This document shows positions 1 through 6,192 of a stretch of DNA of 11,720 nucleotides, in pieces. Each line of letters begins with the position of its first letter. The first letter of the stretch is position 1. A program made the position numbers and the translations under genes. Source of the DNA: Streptomycetaceae bacterium (lineage in GTDB: Bacteria; Actinomycetota; Actinomycetes; Nanopelagicales; Nanopelagicaceae); NCBI GenBank assembly GCA_027488165.1, contig JAIYCF010000131.1:1-11720 (forward strand), read 5' to 3'. The notes below the pieces were generated by a model that had not been told where the DNA came from, searched no databases, and saw only the letters and a program-made list of their open reading frames with translations.

Positions 1-620
1 GCCATCACCAAGTGCATCCGGTCATTGGCTACGCCGATCGCCGCCGCTTTTGGCTTCGCTGGATTTGCTAGCGGACCAAGAATGTTAAAGACAGTAGCTG
101 TAGCTAATTCTTTCCGCGCAGGCGCTGCAAAACGCATCGCCGGGTGGAAAATTGGTGCAAAGCAGAAACCGATTCCGAGTTCTGAAACAGTTTGTGCGAC
201 TTTTGCTCCATCCAAATCGATCGCCACTCCGAGAGCCTCTAACAGATCTCCAGCTCCAGATTTTGATGAGGCTGCTCGGTTACCGTGCTTAACAACTCTT
301 GAGCCTGCTGCCGCTGCAATGATTGCGGCGGTAGTTGAAATATTTATGGTGTGTGCACCATCCCCACCAGTGCCGACGGTATCTACAGCGCGCTCGGTAA
401 TTGTGATCGGAGCGCAAAATTGATACATCTGCTCGACAAGTGCTCCGACTTCCTCTGGAGTCTCGCCTTTATTTTTTAGCGCAATCAGAAAGCTCTTCAG
501 AATTTCCTTGTCGGCGCGATCTTCTAAGACTTCACGCATCACAGATTGCGCCTCTTCGGGAAGAAGATCAAGACCGCTCTCTAATTTAGTGATGGCACCC
601 GCCCAGTCGAGTGAGCTCAT
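1..620 (-). CDS. trpD: Anthranilate phosphoribosyltransferase, 3' end cut by window
   Basis: Transfers the phosphoribosyl group of PRPP to anthranilate, the second step of tryptophan synthesis, in the cytosol. About 206 codons are visible; the family is usually about 340-350 residues, so the C-terminal part lies outside the window. Visible hallmarks in order: the PRPP-binding loop VGTGGDG (residues 82-88) followed by NISTTAA, then KHGNRAASSKSG (111-122) leading into LLEALG, then FAPIFHPAMR (154-163) and FNILGPLANP (178-187). Together these are diagnostic of TrpD. The ATG at 620 is preceded by GAAGG ten bases upstream. The gene starts 24 bases after the stop of the receiver-domain gene, so the two are probably co-transcribed. 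No other trp gene is visible. Placement of trpD next to ctaE/qcr genes is a recurring actinobacterial arrangement (recalled, not searched). Confidence 0.96.
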   Translation of the reverse strand, partial: MSSLDWAGAITKLESGLDLLPEEAQSVMREVLEDRADKEILKSFLIALKNKGETPEEVGALVEQMYQFCAPITITERAVDTVGTGGDGAHTINISTTAAIIAAAAGSRVVKHGNRAASSKSGAGDLLEALGVAIDLDGAKVAQTVSELGIGFCFAPIFHPAMRFAAPARKELATATVFNILGPLANPAKPKAAAIGVANDRMHLVM

Positions 621-644
621 TTCTTTGTGGCCTTCGCTAATGAG

Positions 645-1070
645 TTAGGCAGTAGCAATTGCGCGAGTGCGCATTAAGTTCGCAACGGTATTTGCGAGAG
701 TAAATGGGTCGATCGGATGGATCACACTGGCTTCAGCGCGAGACCAAGCGGCCAGCCAAGCATCTTCACGTCGGCCCGTAATCAAAAGAACTGGCGGACA
801 GTTAAAAATTTCATCCTTTAACTGGCGGGCAATTCCCATACCGCCTTCGGGGACTGCCTCTCCATCTAAGATAAATAGATCAGCGCGGAGATTTCCCGAA
901 ACGCTCTTACGATCTACGTAGGAACGAAGTGCGGCTCCAGTAGCGAATTCTTCAATCTGATGTTCTGGGAGATCGCCGGCGACTTTCTTTCCCAAAGCGG
1001 CAACAACTGCCTGGCGCACCGCTGAATCATCGGAGTAAACAACGATGATCGGCTTTTGAGGAGAACTCAT
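645..1070 (-). CDS. Stand-alone response-regulator receiver-domain protein
   Basis: A single CheY-like receiver fold of 141 residues with no output domain. An acidic pair D14-D15 follows the first beta strand, D69 in LFILDG is the expected phospho-acceptor, and LLITGR (95-100) supplies the beta-4 Thr98. The beta-5 position that is normally Lys-Pro reads H118-P119, so the invariant lysine is missing and phosphorylation-driven switching may be altered. I chose the ATG at 1070 over an in-frame TTG at 1088 because a TANNNT hexamer lies 7 bases before the ATG and there is no Shine-Dalgarno, consistent with a leaderless message; the TTG start would place that hexamer inside the gene. It is divergent from ctaE and upstream of trpD. 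No histidine kinase is nearby. Its target is unknown; a regulatory role in respiration or tryptophan synthesis is only suggested by position. Confidence 0.8.
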   Translation of the reverse strand: MSSPQKPIIVVYSDDSAVRQAVVAALGKKVAGDLPEHQIEEFATGAALRSYVDRKSVSGNLRADLFILDGEAVPEGGMGIARQLKDEIFNCPPVLLITGRREDAWLAAWSRAEASVIHPIDPFTLANTVANLMRTRAIATA

Positions 1071-1077
1071 GAGGTGA

Positions 1078-1083
1078 AGTCTA
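1078..1083 (-). promoter_or_regulatory. Putative -10 box of leaderless receiver-trpD transcript
   Basis: The minus strand reads TAGACT (TANNNT consensus), then TCACCTC, then the ATG at 1070. Seven bases between the hexamer and the start codon would put transcription initiation at or next to the ATG. No purine-rich Shine-Dalgarno is present; the preceding bases are instead CACCTC. I see no convincing -35. The remainder of the divergent gap up to 1219 holds only the opposing ctaE signal. Confidence 0.45.
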
Positions 1084-1207
1084 ATCAAAGCCGCGAGATT
1101 TCCCAGCCAGTTTTAGGGTGGAAATGCGTGACCCGTTTCACCAAAAAGTAGGCCATTTTGAGTGTCAGAACCATGCGTAGAACTAGGTAGGTAAGCCCAC
1201 TTTCAGG

Positions 1208-1213
1208 GATACT
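1208..1213 (+). promoter_or_regulatory. Putative -10 box upstream of ctaE
   Basis: GATACT matches TATAAT at four of six positions and ends 6 bases before the ctaE ATG, the same geometry as at the other operon heads here. An alternative reading is that AGGGA (1205-1209) is a weak Shine-Dalgarno ten bases from the ATG, with a promoter further upstream such as TTGAGT at 1158 as -35 (no good -10 partner seen). The two readings cannot be separated from sequence alone. Confidence 0.3.
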
Positions 1214-1219
1214 TGCCCC

Positions 1220-1849
1220 ATGACCAGCTCTTCAACTGCCGCCCATCACAATATAAATCGTCCCAATATGGTGGCGGTCGGAACGATCGTCTGGCTTTCT
1301 AGCGAATTGATGTTCTTTGCGGCGCTCTTTGCAATGTATTTCACTACACGCTCTGTTCAAGGCCCAGAAATTTGGTTGGAATCGACAGAGGTTTTAAATA
1401 TTCCGTTCGCAGCATTCAATACAACAATCCTGGTTCTCTCTTCAGTCACCTGTCAGTTTGGTGTATTCGCTGCAGAACGTTTCCAGGCTAAGCGCACTGG
1501 TTCGCTGCTCAACGTTAAATCTTGGGGAATGCGCGAATGGTTCTCTCTAACATTCTTGATGGGCGCCTTCTTTATCGCAGGTCAGGTTTATGAATACGCA
1601 CATCTAACGCAAGAAGGTTTGGCGCTATCTACAAATGCCTATACCTCAGTCTTCTATCTTGCGACTGGTTTCCACGGTTTGCACGTAACGGGCGGATTGA
1701 TTGCATTTTTGATCGTAATGATTCGCGTTGCAAAGGCCCGTCGCTTTACCCATAACCAAGCAACAACCGCGATCGTCGCCTCTTACTACTGGCACTTCGT
1801 AGATGTTGTATGGATCGCTCTCTTCGCCGCTATCTATCTGATTAAGTAA
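1220..1849 (+). CDS. ctaE: Cytochrome c oxidase subunit III
   Basis: Subunit III of the membrane aa3 oxidase, which stabilises the catalytic subunit. At 209 residues it is the short actinobacterial form lacking the first two helices of the mitochondrial protein. Five hydrophobic segments are visible, roughly at 18-42, 62-85, 108-128, 142-168 and 183-206. Family motifs: SSELMFFAALFAMYF (27-41) with the conserved membrane Glu29, TGFHGLHVTGG (149-159), and SYYWHFVDVVWIALF (188-202). It is the first gene of a plus-strand run with qcrC, qcrA and qcrB; 25 bases separate it from qcrC. Separation of ctaE from ctaCDF and its placement ahead of qcrCAB is typical of Actinobacteria and reflects the bcc-aa3 supercomplex. 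The start has GATACT six bases upstream, so the message may be leaderless. Confidence 0.96.
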   Translation: MTSSSTAAHHNINRPNMVAVGTIVWLSSELMFFAALFAMYFTTRSVQGPEIWLESTEVLNIPFAAFNTTILVLSSVTCQFGVFAAERFQAKRTGSLLNVKSWGMREWFSLTFLMGAFFIAGQVYEYAHLTQEGLALSTNAYTSVFYLATGFHGLHVTGGLIAFLIVMIRVAKARRFTHNQATTAIVASYYWHFVDVVWIALFAAIYLIK

Positions 1850-1874
1850 TTAAGAATGAACACAATCGAAAGAA

Positions 1875-2678
1875 ATGGAAGATAACTTGAAACGCCTCTC
1901 ACGTTTTCGTAGACACCGCGCAGTAGCGCCAGTTCTCTTGGTGCTTGCACTCCTTTCGATCGGGACGACATTCTCAGTAGCTGGCGCAGCCACTAGCGGG
2001 CCAATTACCGCGGCTGAAAGAAGCGCGCTGATTGAAGAAGGAAAGCAGATCTTCCTAAAGGGTTGTTCATCTTGCCACGGCCTTAACGCAGAAGGCGCCG
2101 CAATTGCGCCGTCGCTAATTGGCGTGGGCGCAGCATCAGTTGATTTCCAGGTTGCTACAGGTCGTATGCCGATGGCAGATATGAGCCAACAGGCAATGCG
2201 CAAGGCGCCGCTGTATAACGAACGCGAAGTTGAAGCGCTTGCTGCATACGTTGCTTCCCTAGCTCCAGGTCCAGAAATTCCTGGTGAAGAACTTTTGAAC
2301 TATGAACGTGATGGATCCGTTGCTGAAGGTGGAGAACTTTTCCGCACCAACTGCGCCATGTGCCACAACTATGCAGGTCAAGGTGGAGCGTTGACGCGCG
2401 GAAAGTATGCGCCGACAGTTATGGGCGTTACACCACGCCATATCTATGAAGCGATGATCACCGGTCCGCAATCAATGCCAGTGTTTTCTGACAAAACGAT
2501 TACACCTGAAGAAAAACTTTCAATTATCAAATGGATAAAAGCAGCTGAAGCAGAACCACAACTTGGTGGCGCCGCGCTCGGTCGCGTTGGCCCAGTTACT
2601 GAAGGGCTATTGGCTTGGACTCTTGGACTCGGACTGCTTGTAGGTGTTGCAGTCTGGCTAGCGATGAAGGCGAGATAA
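1875..2678 (+). CDS. qcrC: Diheme cytochrome c subunit of cytochrome bcc complex
   Basis: Cytochrome cc of the menaquinol oxidase. It carries electrons from the Rieske centre straight to CuA of the oxidase, replacing a mobile cytochrome c. 267 residues. A basic N-terminus precedes a hydrophobic signal/anchor (about 16-39). Two c-type heme sites follow: CSSCH (64-68) with GRMPM (96-100) offering the methionine ligand, and CAMCH (160-164) with Met201 in QSMP. A C-terminal membrane helix (about 245-263) ends in KAR. This signal, two hemes and anchor layout is the actinobacterial QcrC pattern, with hemes outside the membrane. The ATG at 1875 has only a purine-rich GAAAGAA before it; an out-of-frame ATG at 1856 opens a nine-codon frame across this start. 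Six bases separate its stop from qcrA. Confidence 0.96.
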   Translation: MEDNLKRLSRFRRHRAVAPVLLVLALLSIGTTFSVAGAATSGPITAAERSALIEEGKQIFLKGCSSCHGLNAEGAAIAPSLIGVGAASVDFQVATGRMPMADMSQQAMRKAPLYNEREVEALAAYVASLAPGPEIPGEELLNYERDGSVAEGGELFRTNCAMCHNYAGQGGALTRGKYAPTVMGVTPRHIYEAMITGPQSMPVFSDKTITPEEKLSIIKWIKAAEAEPQLGGAALGRVGPVTEGLLAWTLGLGLLVGVAVWLAMKAR

Positions 2679-2684
2679 GAAAAT

Positions 2685-3677
2685 ATGTCGAATGAAATCG
2701 AACCTTTAAAGGATCCTGGCTTACCAGCGCACACTCCTCGCCGTGCAGATATTGATCCCTTAGCTGCTAAGAAAGCCGAACGTCAGGTAGCGATTCTCTT
2801 TCTCTTATCTGCAGCAGGAACAATTCTGTTAATCGCTTCATATCTCTTCATCCCACAAGATGTCTTTATCTTCTTTCCAGTTCTTGGCAGTACTAACGCA
2901 CACCAGCTTTTCCTTGGTCTTGGATTAGCGGCATCTCTATTCTTTATCGGAATGGGCGCGATCCATTGGGCTAAGACTTTGATGCCTGATGAAGAAGTAG
3001 TAATCCAACGCCACGAATTTCGTTCTCCAGATGAAGATCGCGCTGAGTTTGTAAAGTCCGCAAAAGAGGGCGCTGCTGCTGCCGGTCTTGGCCGTCGCTC
3101 ATTAATCAAGCGCACACTCGGACTTTCTCTTGGGCTCGTTGGTCTTTCTCCACTAATTCTCTTGGGCGATCTCGGTCCACTTCCAGATGAGAAACAGAAG
3201 ATGACTTCTTGGAAGAAGGGCACTCGCCTAGTTACTGATCCAGGTGATCGTCCGATCCGCCCTGAAGATCTCGAAGTTGGCGCCGTTGCTCAAACACTTC
3301 CTGCAGTCGCTCCCGGAACACATCGCAAACTTTCAGATATCGCTAAAGATGCGGTCTTGCTGATTCGCCTTCGTCCCGAAGAATTTAATTTGGATGCGGA
3401 ACGACTTTCCTGGACCCATGAAGGCATCATCGCTTTCTCCAAGATTTGCTCACATATGGGATGTGCGGTTGCTTTGTACGAACAACAAACCAAGCACCTG
3501 CTCTGCCCATGCCACCAATCGACTTTCGATGTGACGCGCGCCGCAAAGGTAATCTTCGGACCAGCCGCTCGCCCACTGCCTCAACTCGCGATAACAGTAG
3601 ATTCCGAGGGATACTTAGTCGCACAGAATCCATTTAACGAACCTGTAGGACCAAGCTTTTGGGGGCGCTCAGCATGA
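2685..3677 (+). CDS. qcrA: Rieske [2Fe-2S] subunit of cytochrome bcc complex
   Basis: Takes one electron from menaquinol and passes it to QcrC. 330 residues, the long actinobacterial form with three membrane helices (about 35-56, 73-95 and 145-163). A twin-arginine motif, RRSLIK (138-143 region), precedes helix 3; in Streptomyces the third Rieske helix is known to need the Tat pathway, so the folded cluster domain would be exported that way. Cluster ligands are C255 and H257 in CSHMGC and C274 and H277 in CPCHQSTFD, with C260 and C276 as the structural disulfide. The FGPAARPLP loop follows. The ATG at 2685 lies 6 bases after the qcrC stop, and its stop overlaps the qcrB ATG, indicating one transcript with translational coupling. 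Confidence 0.97.
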   Translation: MSNEIEPLKDPGLPAHTPRRADIDPLAAKKAERQVAILFLLSAAGTILLIASYLFIPQDVFIFFPVLGSTNAHQLFLGLGLAASLFFIGMGAIHWAKTLMPDEEVVIQRHEFRSPDEDRAEFVKSAKEGAAAAGLGRRSLIKRTLGLSLGLVGLSPLILLGDLGPLPDEKQKMTSWKKGTRLVTDPGDRPIRPEDLEVGAVAQTLPAVAPGTHRKLSDIAKDAVLLIRLRPEEFNLDAERLSWTHEGIIAFSKICSHMGCAVALYEQQTKHLLCPCHQSTFDVTRAAKVIFGPAARPLPQLAITVDSEGYLVAQNPFNEPVGPSFWGRSA

Positions 3678-5260
3678 CGGCACGTGAACGAATCGCAGGC
3701 AGCGTAGCTAATTACGTTGATGAAAGAACTGGCGCTGCCAAATGGATGAAGAAGAATTTAACTAAAGTCTTCCCGGATCACTGGTCTTTCCTGCTCGGAG
3801 AAATTGTTCTCTACTCATTTATCATCTTGCTTCTCTCTGGAACTTACTTAACTTTCTGGTTTGACCCTTCACAGCGCGAAGTTATCTATGACGGTAGCTA
3901 TGAACCGCTCCAAGGTATCGAGATGTCTGCAGCTTACGCATCGACTTTGGATATCTCATTTGAGGTTCGTGGCGGGTTGTTAATGCGCCAGATCCACCAC
4001 TGGTCTGCGTTGATCTTTGTCGCCGGCATGGTTGTGCACTTGATGCGCGTCTACTTCACTGGCGCTTTCCGTAAGCCTCGTGAATTTAACTGGATCATCG
4101 GCGTTGGTCTTCTTACTCTCGGAATTGTTGAAGGCTTCCTTGGATACTCACTACCTGATGATCTGCTTTCAGGAACTGGTATCCGTATCGCTGAAGCGAT
4201 CATTCAAGCCTTACCTGTTGTTGGTTCATACCTTGCATTCTTTGCATTCGGTGGCGCCTTCCCCGGCGAAGCATTCATTCCACGCATCTACACAGTGCAC
4301 GTTCTGCTTCTGCCAGGCGCCTTCCTTGCTCTGATTACAGTCCACTTGATGTTGGTCTGGTACCAGAAGCACACGCAATATCCTGGTCCAGGTCGCACCG
4401 AGAAGAATGTTGTTGGTTATCCACTTCTTCCTGTTTATATGGCGAAAGCGGGTGGATTCTTCTTCATCGTCTTCGGCGTAACAGCATTCCTTGGCGCAGT
4501 AGCATCGATCAACCCGGTTTGGCTGTTCGGTCCATATACGCCCGCACAAGTAACGGCAGGCTCACAGCCCGATTGGTATATGGGTTGGCTCGACGGTTTA
4601 GTTCGTATGGCTCCCCCACTTGAGAGTTACATCTTTGGGTACACAATCTCCTGGAACATTTTGATTCCAGCGTTGATTGTTCCGGGAATTTTGTTTACCG
4701 GCTTGGCGCTCTATCCATTTATCGAAAGTTGGATCACAGGAGATAAACGCGAACACCACCTCCTTGATCGTCCGCGCAATGCGCCAAACCGCACAGCGCT
4801 CGGTGTCATGTCAATTACCTTTATGTTGGTTGCGCTTATCAACGGCGGTAACGACATCATCGCAACCACCTTTGATCTAACGATTAATCAGATCATGTGG
4901 TTCTCACGTATCGGCATCTTCGTACTTCCACCACTTGCCTTCGTAATCACCAAGCGCCTCTGCTTATCTCTACAGCGCGCTGATCGCGAACTCGTACTCC
5001 ACGGACGTGAGACCGGTCGTTTGGTAATGATGCCGCATGGTGAATTCGTGGAAGTTCACGAGCCAATCTCACCTGAGAAGGCTTGGTTATTGACTCAGCA
5101 CGAACAGGTACCGCCACTAGCCCTTGAAGAACACGATGCCTCTGGCGTGCGTCGTCCAAAGGCGCTCACCAATAAGTTACGTGCACGTATGAGCAGAGCT
5201 CATGCTGTGGCGATTCCAAAGGCTACTGCTGAAGATCTAAAGCAGATCGAGAACCACTAA
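3674..5260 (+). CDS. qcrB: Cytochrome b subunit of cytochrome bcc complex
   Basis: Membrane subunit with both quinone sites and hemes bL and bH. 528 residues from the ATG at 3674, whose first bases overlap the qcrA stop (ATGA); a GGGGG run eight bases upstream can serve as ribosome binding site. I prefer this ATG to an in-frame TTG at 3659. Heme ligands: H108 (in QIHHW) with H122, and H209 with H224; the 15-residue step of the second pair is the cytochrome b6-like spacing. The Qo motif reads PDWY (299-302), the actinobacterial form of PEWY. About eight or nine membrane helices are followed by a charged C-terminal tail (about 435-528), characteristic of actinobacterial QcrB. This is the subunit targeted in mycobacteria by telacebec-type inhibitors. 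It is last in its operon and convergent with the SRPBCC gene. Confidence 0.97.
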   Translation: MTARERIAGSVANYVDERTGAAKWMKKNLTKVFPDHWSFLLGEIVLYSFIILLLSGTYLTFWFDPSQREVIYDGSYEPLQGIEMSAAYASTLDISFEVRGGLLMRQIHHWSALIFVAGMVVHLMRVYFTGAFRKPREFNWIIGVGLLTLGIVEGFLGYSLPDDLLSGTGIRIAEAIIQALPVVGSYLAFFAFGGAFPGEAFIPRIYTVHVLLLPGAFLALITVHLMLVWYQKHTQYPGPGRTEKNVVGYPLLPVYMAKAGGFFFIVFGVTAFLGAVASINPVWLFGPYTPAQVTAGSQPDWYMGWLDGLVRMAPPLESYIFGYTISWNILIPALIVPGILFTGLALYPFIESWITGDKREHHLLDRPRNAPNRTALGVMSITFMLVALINGGNDIIATTFDLTINQIMWFSRIGIFVLPPLAFVITKRLCLSLQRADRELVLHGRETGRLVMMPHGEFVEVHEPISPEKAWLLTQHEQVPPLALEEHDASGVRRPKALTNKLRARMSRAHAVAIPKATAEDLKQIENH

Positions 5261-5287
5261 TTAAAACTCTTTGCTCGTTTAATTAGT
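5256..5287. terminator. Perfect inverted repeat at convergent gene ends, possible bidirectional terminator
   Basis: Ten-base arms ACTAATTAAA (5256-5265) and TTTAATTAGT (5278-5287) are exact reverse complements around a 12-base loop. Each arm contains one stop codon: the qcrB TAA at 5258-5260, and the SRPBCC TAA at 5281-5279 on the minus strand. The stem is AT-rich rather than GC-rich and the following T tracts are short, so it is a weak candidate for a classical intrinsic terminator. It is nevertheless the only structure between two converging operons. Confidence 0.45.
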
Positions 5288-5755
5288 TTCGCAGATCGCT
5301 TTTAAACGCACCAGGCTCTTGGCAATCCACTTTGGGTTATAGGACATGGCTCCTGTCATCTTTAGCCATCTCTTTGCAAAGAACGGAGCCTCTCGAGCAT
5401 CGAAGGTTTCAGTTACCCGTGTCTTGCCATTAGCTAACTCTTCTAACTCGTAACTCCAGGTCCACTTCATCAAGTGGCACCAAGAAATCTTGCGCCCTTC
5501 TTCAAAAGCCACAACGGTATTGGTAATTCGATACGGCAAGCGGATCTTCATAGCCATTCCGAACTTCGCTCCAAGATGCAGTCGGGTTGGACCAGAGATA
5601 CTCCCCTGCACCGTGCCAGAACCATCGAATAGATGATGGCAGCGGGGATCAGCAATTAAGTTGAAGATCTCATTCGCGGGTGCGCTGATTTCAATGCGAG
5701 CTGAAGTTGCTAAGCCAGAGCCGGTATCAAGAATTTCGGCGCGAACTTTTTCCAT
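5279..5755 (-). CDS. SRPBCC-fold (polyketide cyclase/START-like) protein in oxidase operon
   Basis: 158 residues with the pattern of the SRPBCC (Bet v1-like) superfamily, which forms a hydrophobic ligand cavity. IEISAPANEIFNLIADP (21-37) is the typical first strand and helix, followed by RITNTVVAFEEGRKISW (76-92), the strand pair WSYELEEL (100-107) and TRVTETFDA (112-120), and a C-terminal helix (about 125-156). There is no signal peptide or membrane helix, so it is probably cytosolic or peripheral. The ATG at 5755 lies 23 bases after the ctaF stop, so it looks like the last gene of the ctaC-ctaD-ctaF operon; no Shine-Dalgarno is visible. The ligand is unknown. COQ10, a START-type relative, binds quinone and supports respiration, so a menaquinone or lipid role is a reasonable but unproven idea. 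Confidence 0.8.
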   Translation of the reverse strand: MEKVRAEILDTGSGLATSARIEISAPANEIFNLIADPRCHHLFDGSGTVQGSISGPTRLHLGAKFGMAMKIRLPYRITNTVVAFEEGRKISWCHLMKWTWSYELEELANGKTRVTETFDAREAPFFAKRWLKMTGAMSYNPKWIAKSLVRLKAICETN

Positions 5756-5778
5756 AGTTAAGAGGTGAGAAAAGTTCT

Positions 5779-6186
5779 TTAGTGAGATGCGTTATCGGGA
5801 AGTGGCTTCTCATACTCAGTAACAAAACCGATGATGCTAATTACCAGAGCACCAAGTGAGATAAGTGTCAGCCACCAACCGATTAGAAGAGATAAACCTA
5901 AAGCCATTGAGCTGGCTGCAACAGGCAGGGGCCACCATGAGTGAGGGCTATAGAAACCTAGTTCGCCTGCGCCATCTGCGATCTCTGCAGTTAGGCGATC
6001 TTCCGGAAGCAACTGGCCGATACGTTTTTGGGTAAACCAGACGTAGAAACCAACCATGCCCGCCAAGCAAGCGGCAAGAATCATGCCGGTGATACCGACC
6101 GCCTCGCCGCCAACGTAGTAGTACACGATCGACATCAATACGTAGAAAACGCTAAGCCCACCGAAGAGCTGCCAATTAGTTTTCAT
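5779..6186 (-). CDS. ctaF: Actinobacterial cytochrome c oxidase subunit IV
   Basis: Small accessory membrane subunit of the aa3 oxidase found in Actinobacteria. 135 residues. Four hydrophobic segments are visible, about 6-26, 30-52, 84-104 and 105-123. The hallmark GELGFYSPHSWWPL (about 74-87) sits just before the third helix, and the tail FVTEYEKPLP follows the last helix. The length and this motif match the actinobacterial subunit IV family (mycobacterial CtaF), which is unrelated to mitochondrial subunit IV. Its ATG at 6186 is 6 bases after the ctaD stop, so it is co-transcribed with ctaC and ctaD. It should contribute to supercomplex assembly rather than carry cofactors: no heme or copper ligand pattern is visible. 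Confidence 0.93.
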   Translation of the reverse strand: MKTNWQLFGGLSVFYVLMSIVYYYVGGEAVGITGMILAACLAGMVGFYVWFTQKRIGQLLPEDRLTAEIADGAGELGFYSPHSWWPLPVAASSMALGLSLLIGWWLTLISLGALVISIIGFVTEYEKPLPDNASH

Positions 6187-6192
6187 ATGTAA

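Noticed and set aside
25..423. Open frame of 132 codons on the plus strand
   Set aside because: It is antisense to trpD, whose motifs are unmistakable on the minus strand; the plus-strand product has no recognisable motif.
1071..1077. GAGGTGA on the plus strand looking like a Shine-Dalgarno
   Set aside because: No plus-strand start codon and frame follow at a suitable distance; it is the complement of the bases before the receiver-gene ATG.
1158..1163. TTGAGT as a -35 box for ctaE
   Set aside because: No acceptable -10 hexamer at 16-18 bases downstream, and it is too far from GATACT at 1208.
1856..1885. Nine-codon frame (ATG to TAA) overlapping the qcrC start
   Set aside because: Could act as an upstream frame coupling ctaE and qcrC translation, but such short frames are expected by chance and there is no Shine-Dalgarno or conservation evidence.
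3659..3673. TTG start extending qcrB by five codons
   Set aside because: The ATG at 3674 overlaps the qcrA stop (ATGA) and has a G-rich ribosome site; the TTG lies deeper inside qcrA.
4226..4549. 107-codon open frame antisense to qcrB
   Set aside because: Shadow of the cytochrome b gene; the product is rich in Cys, Trp and charged residues without a domain pattern.
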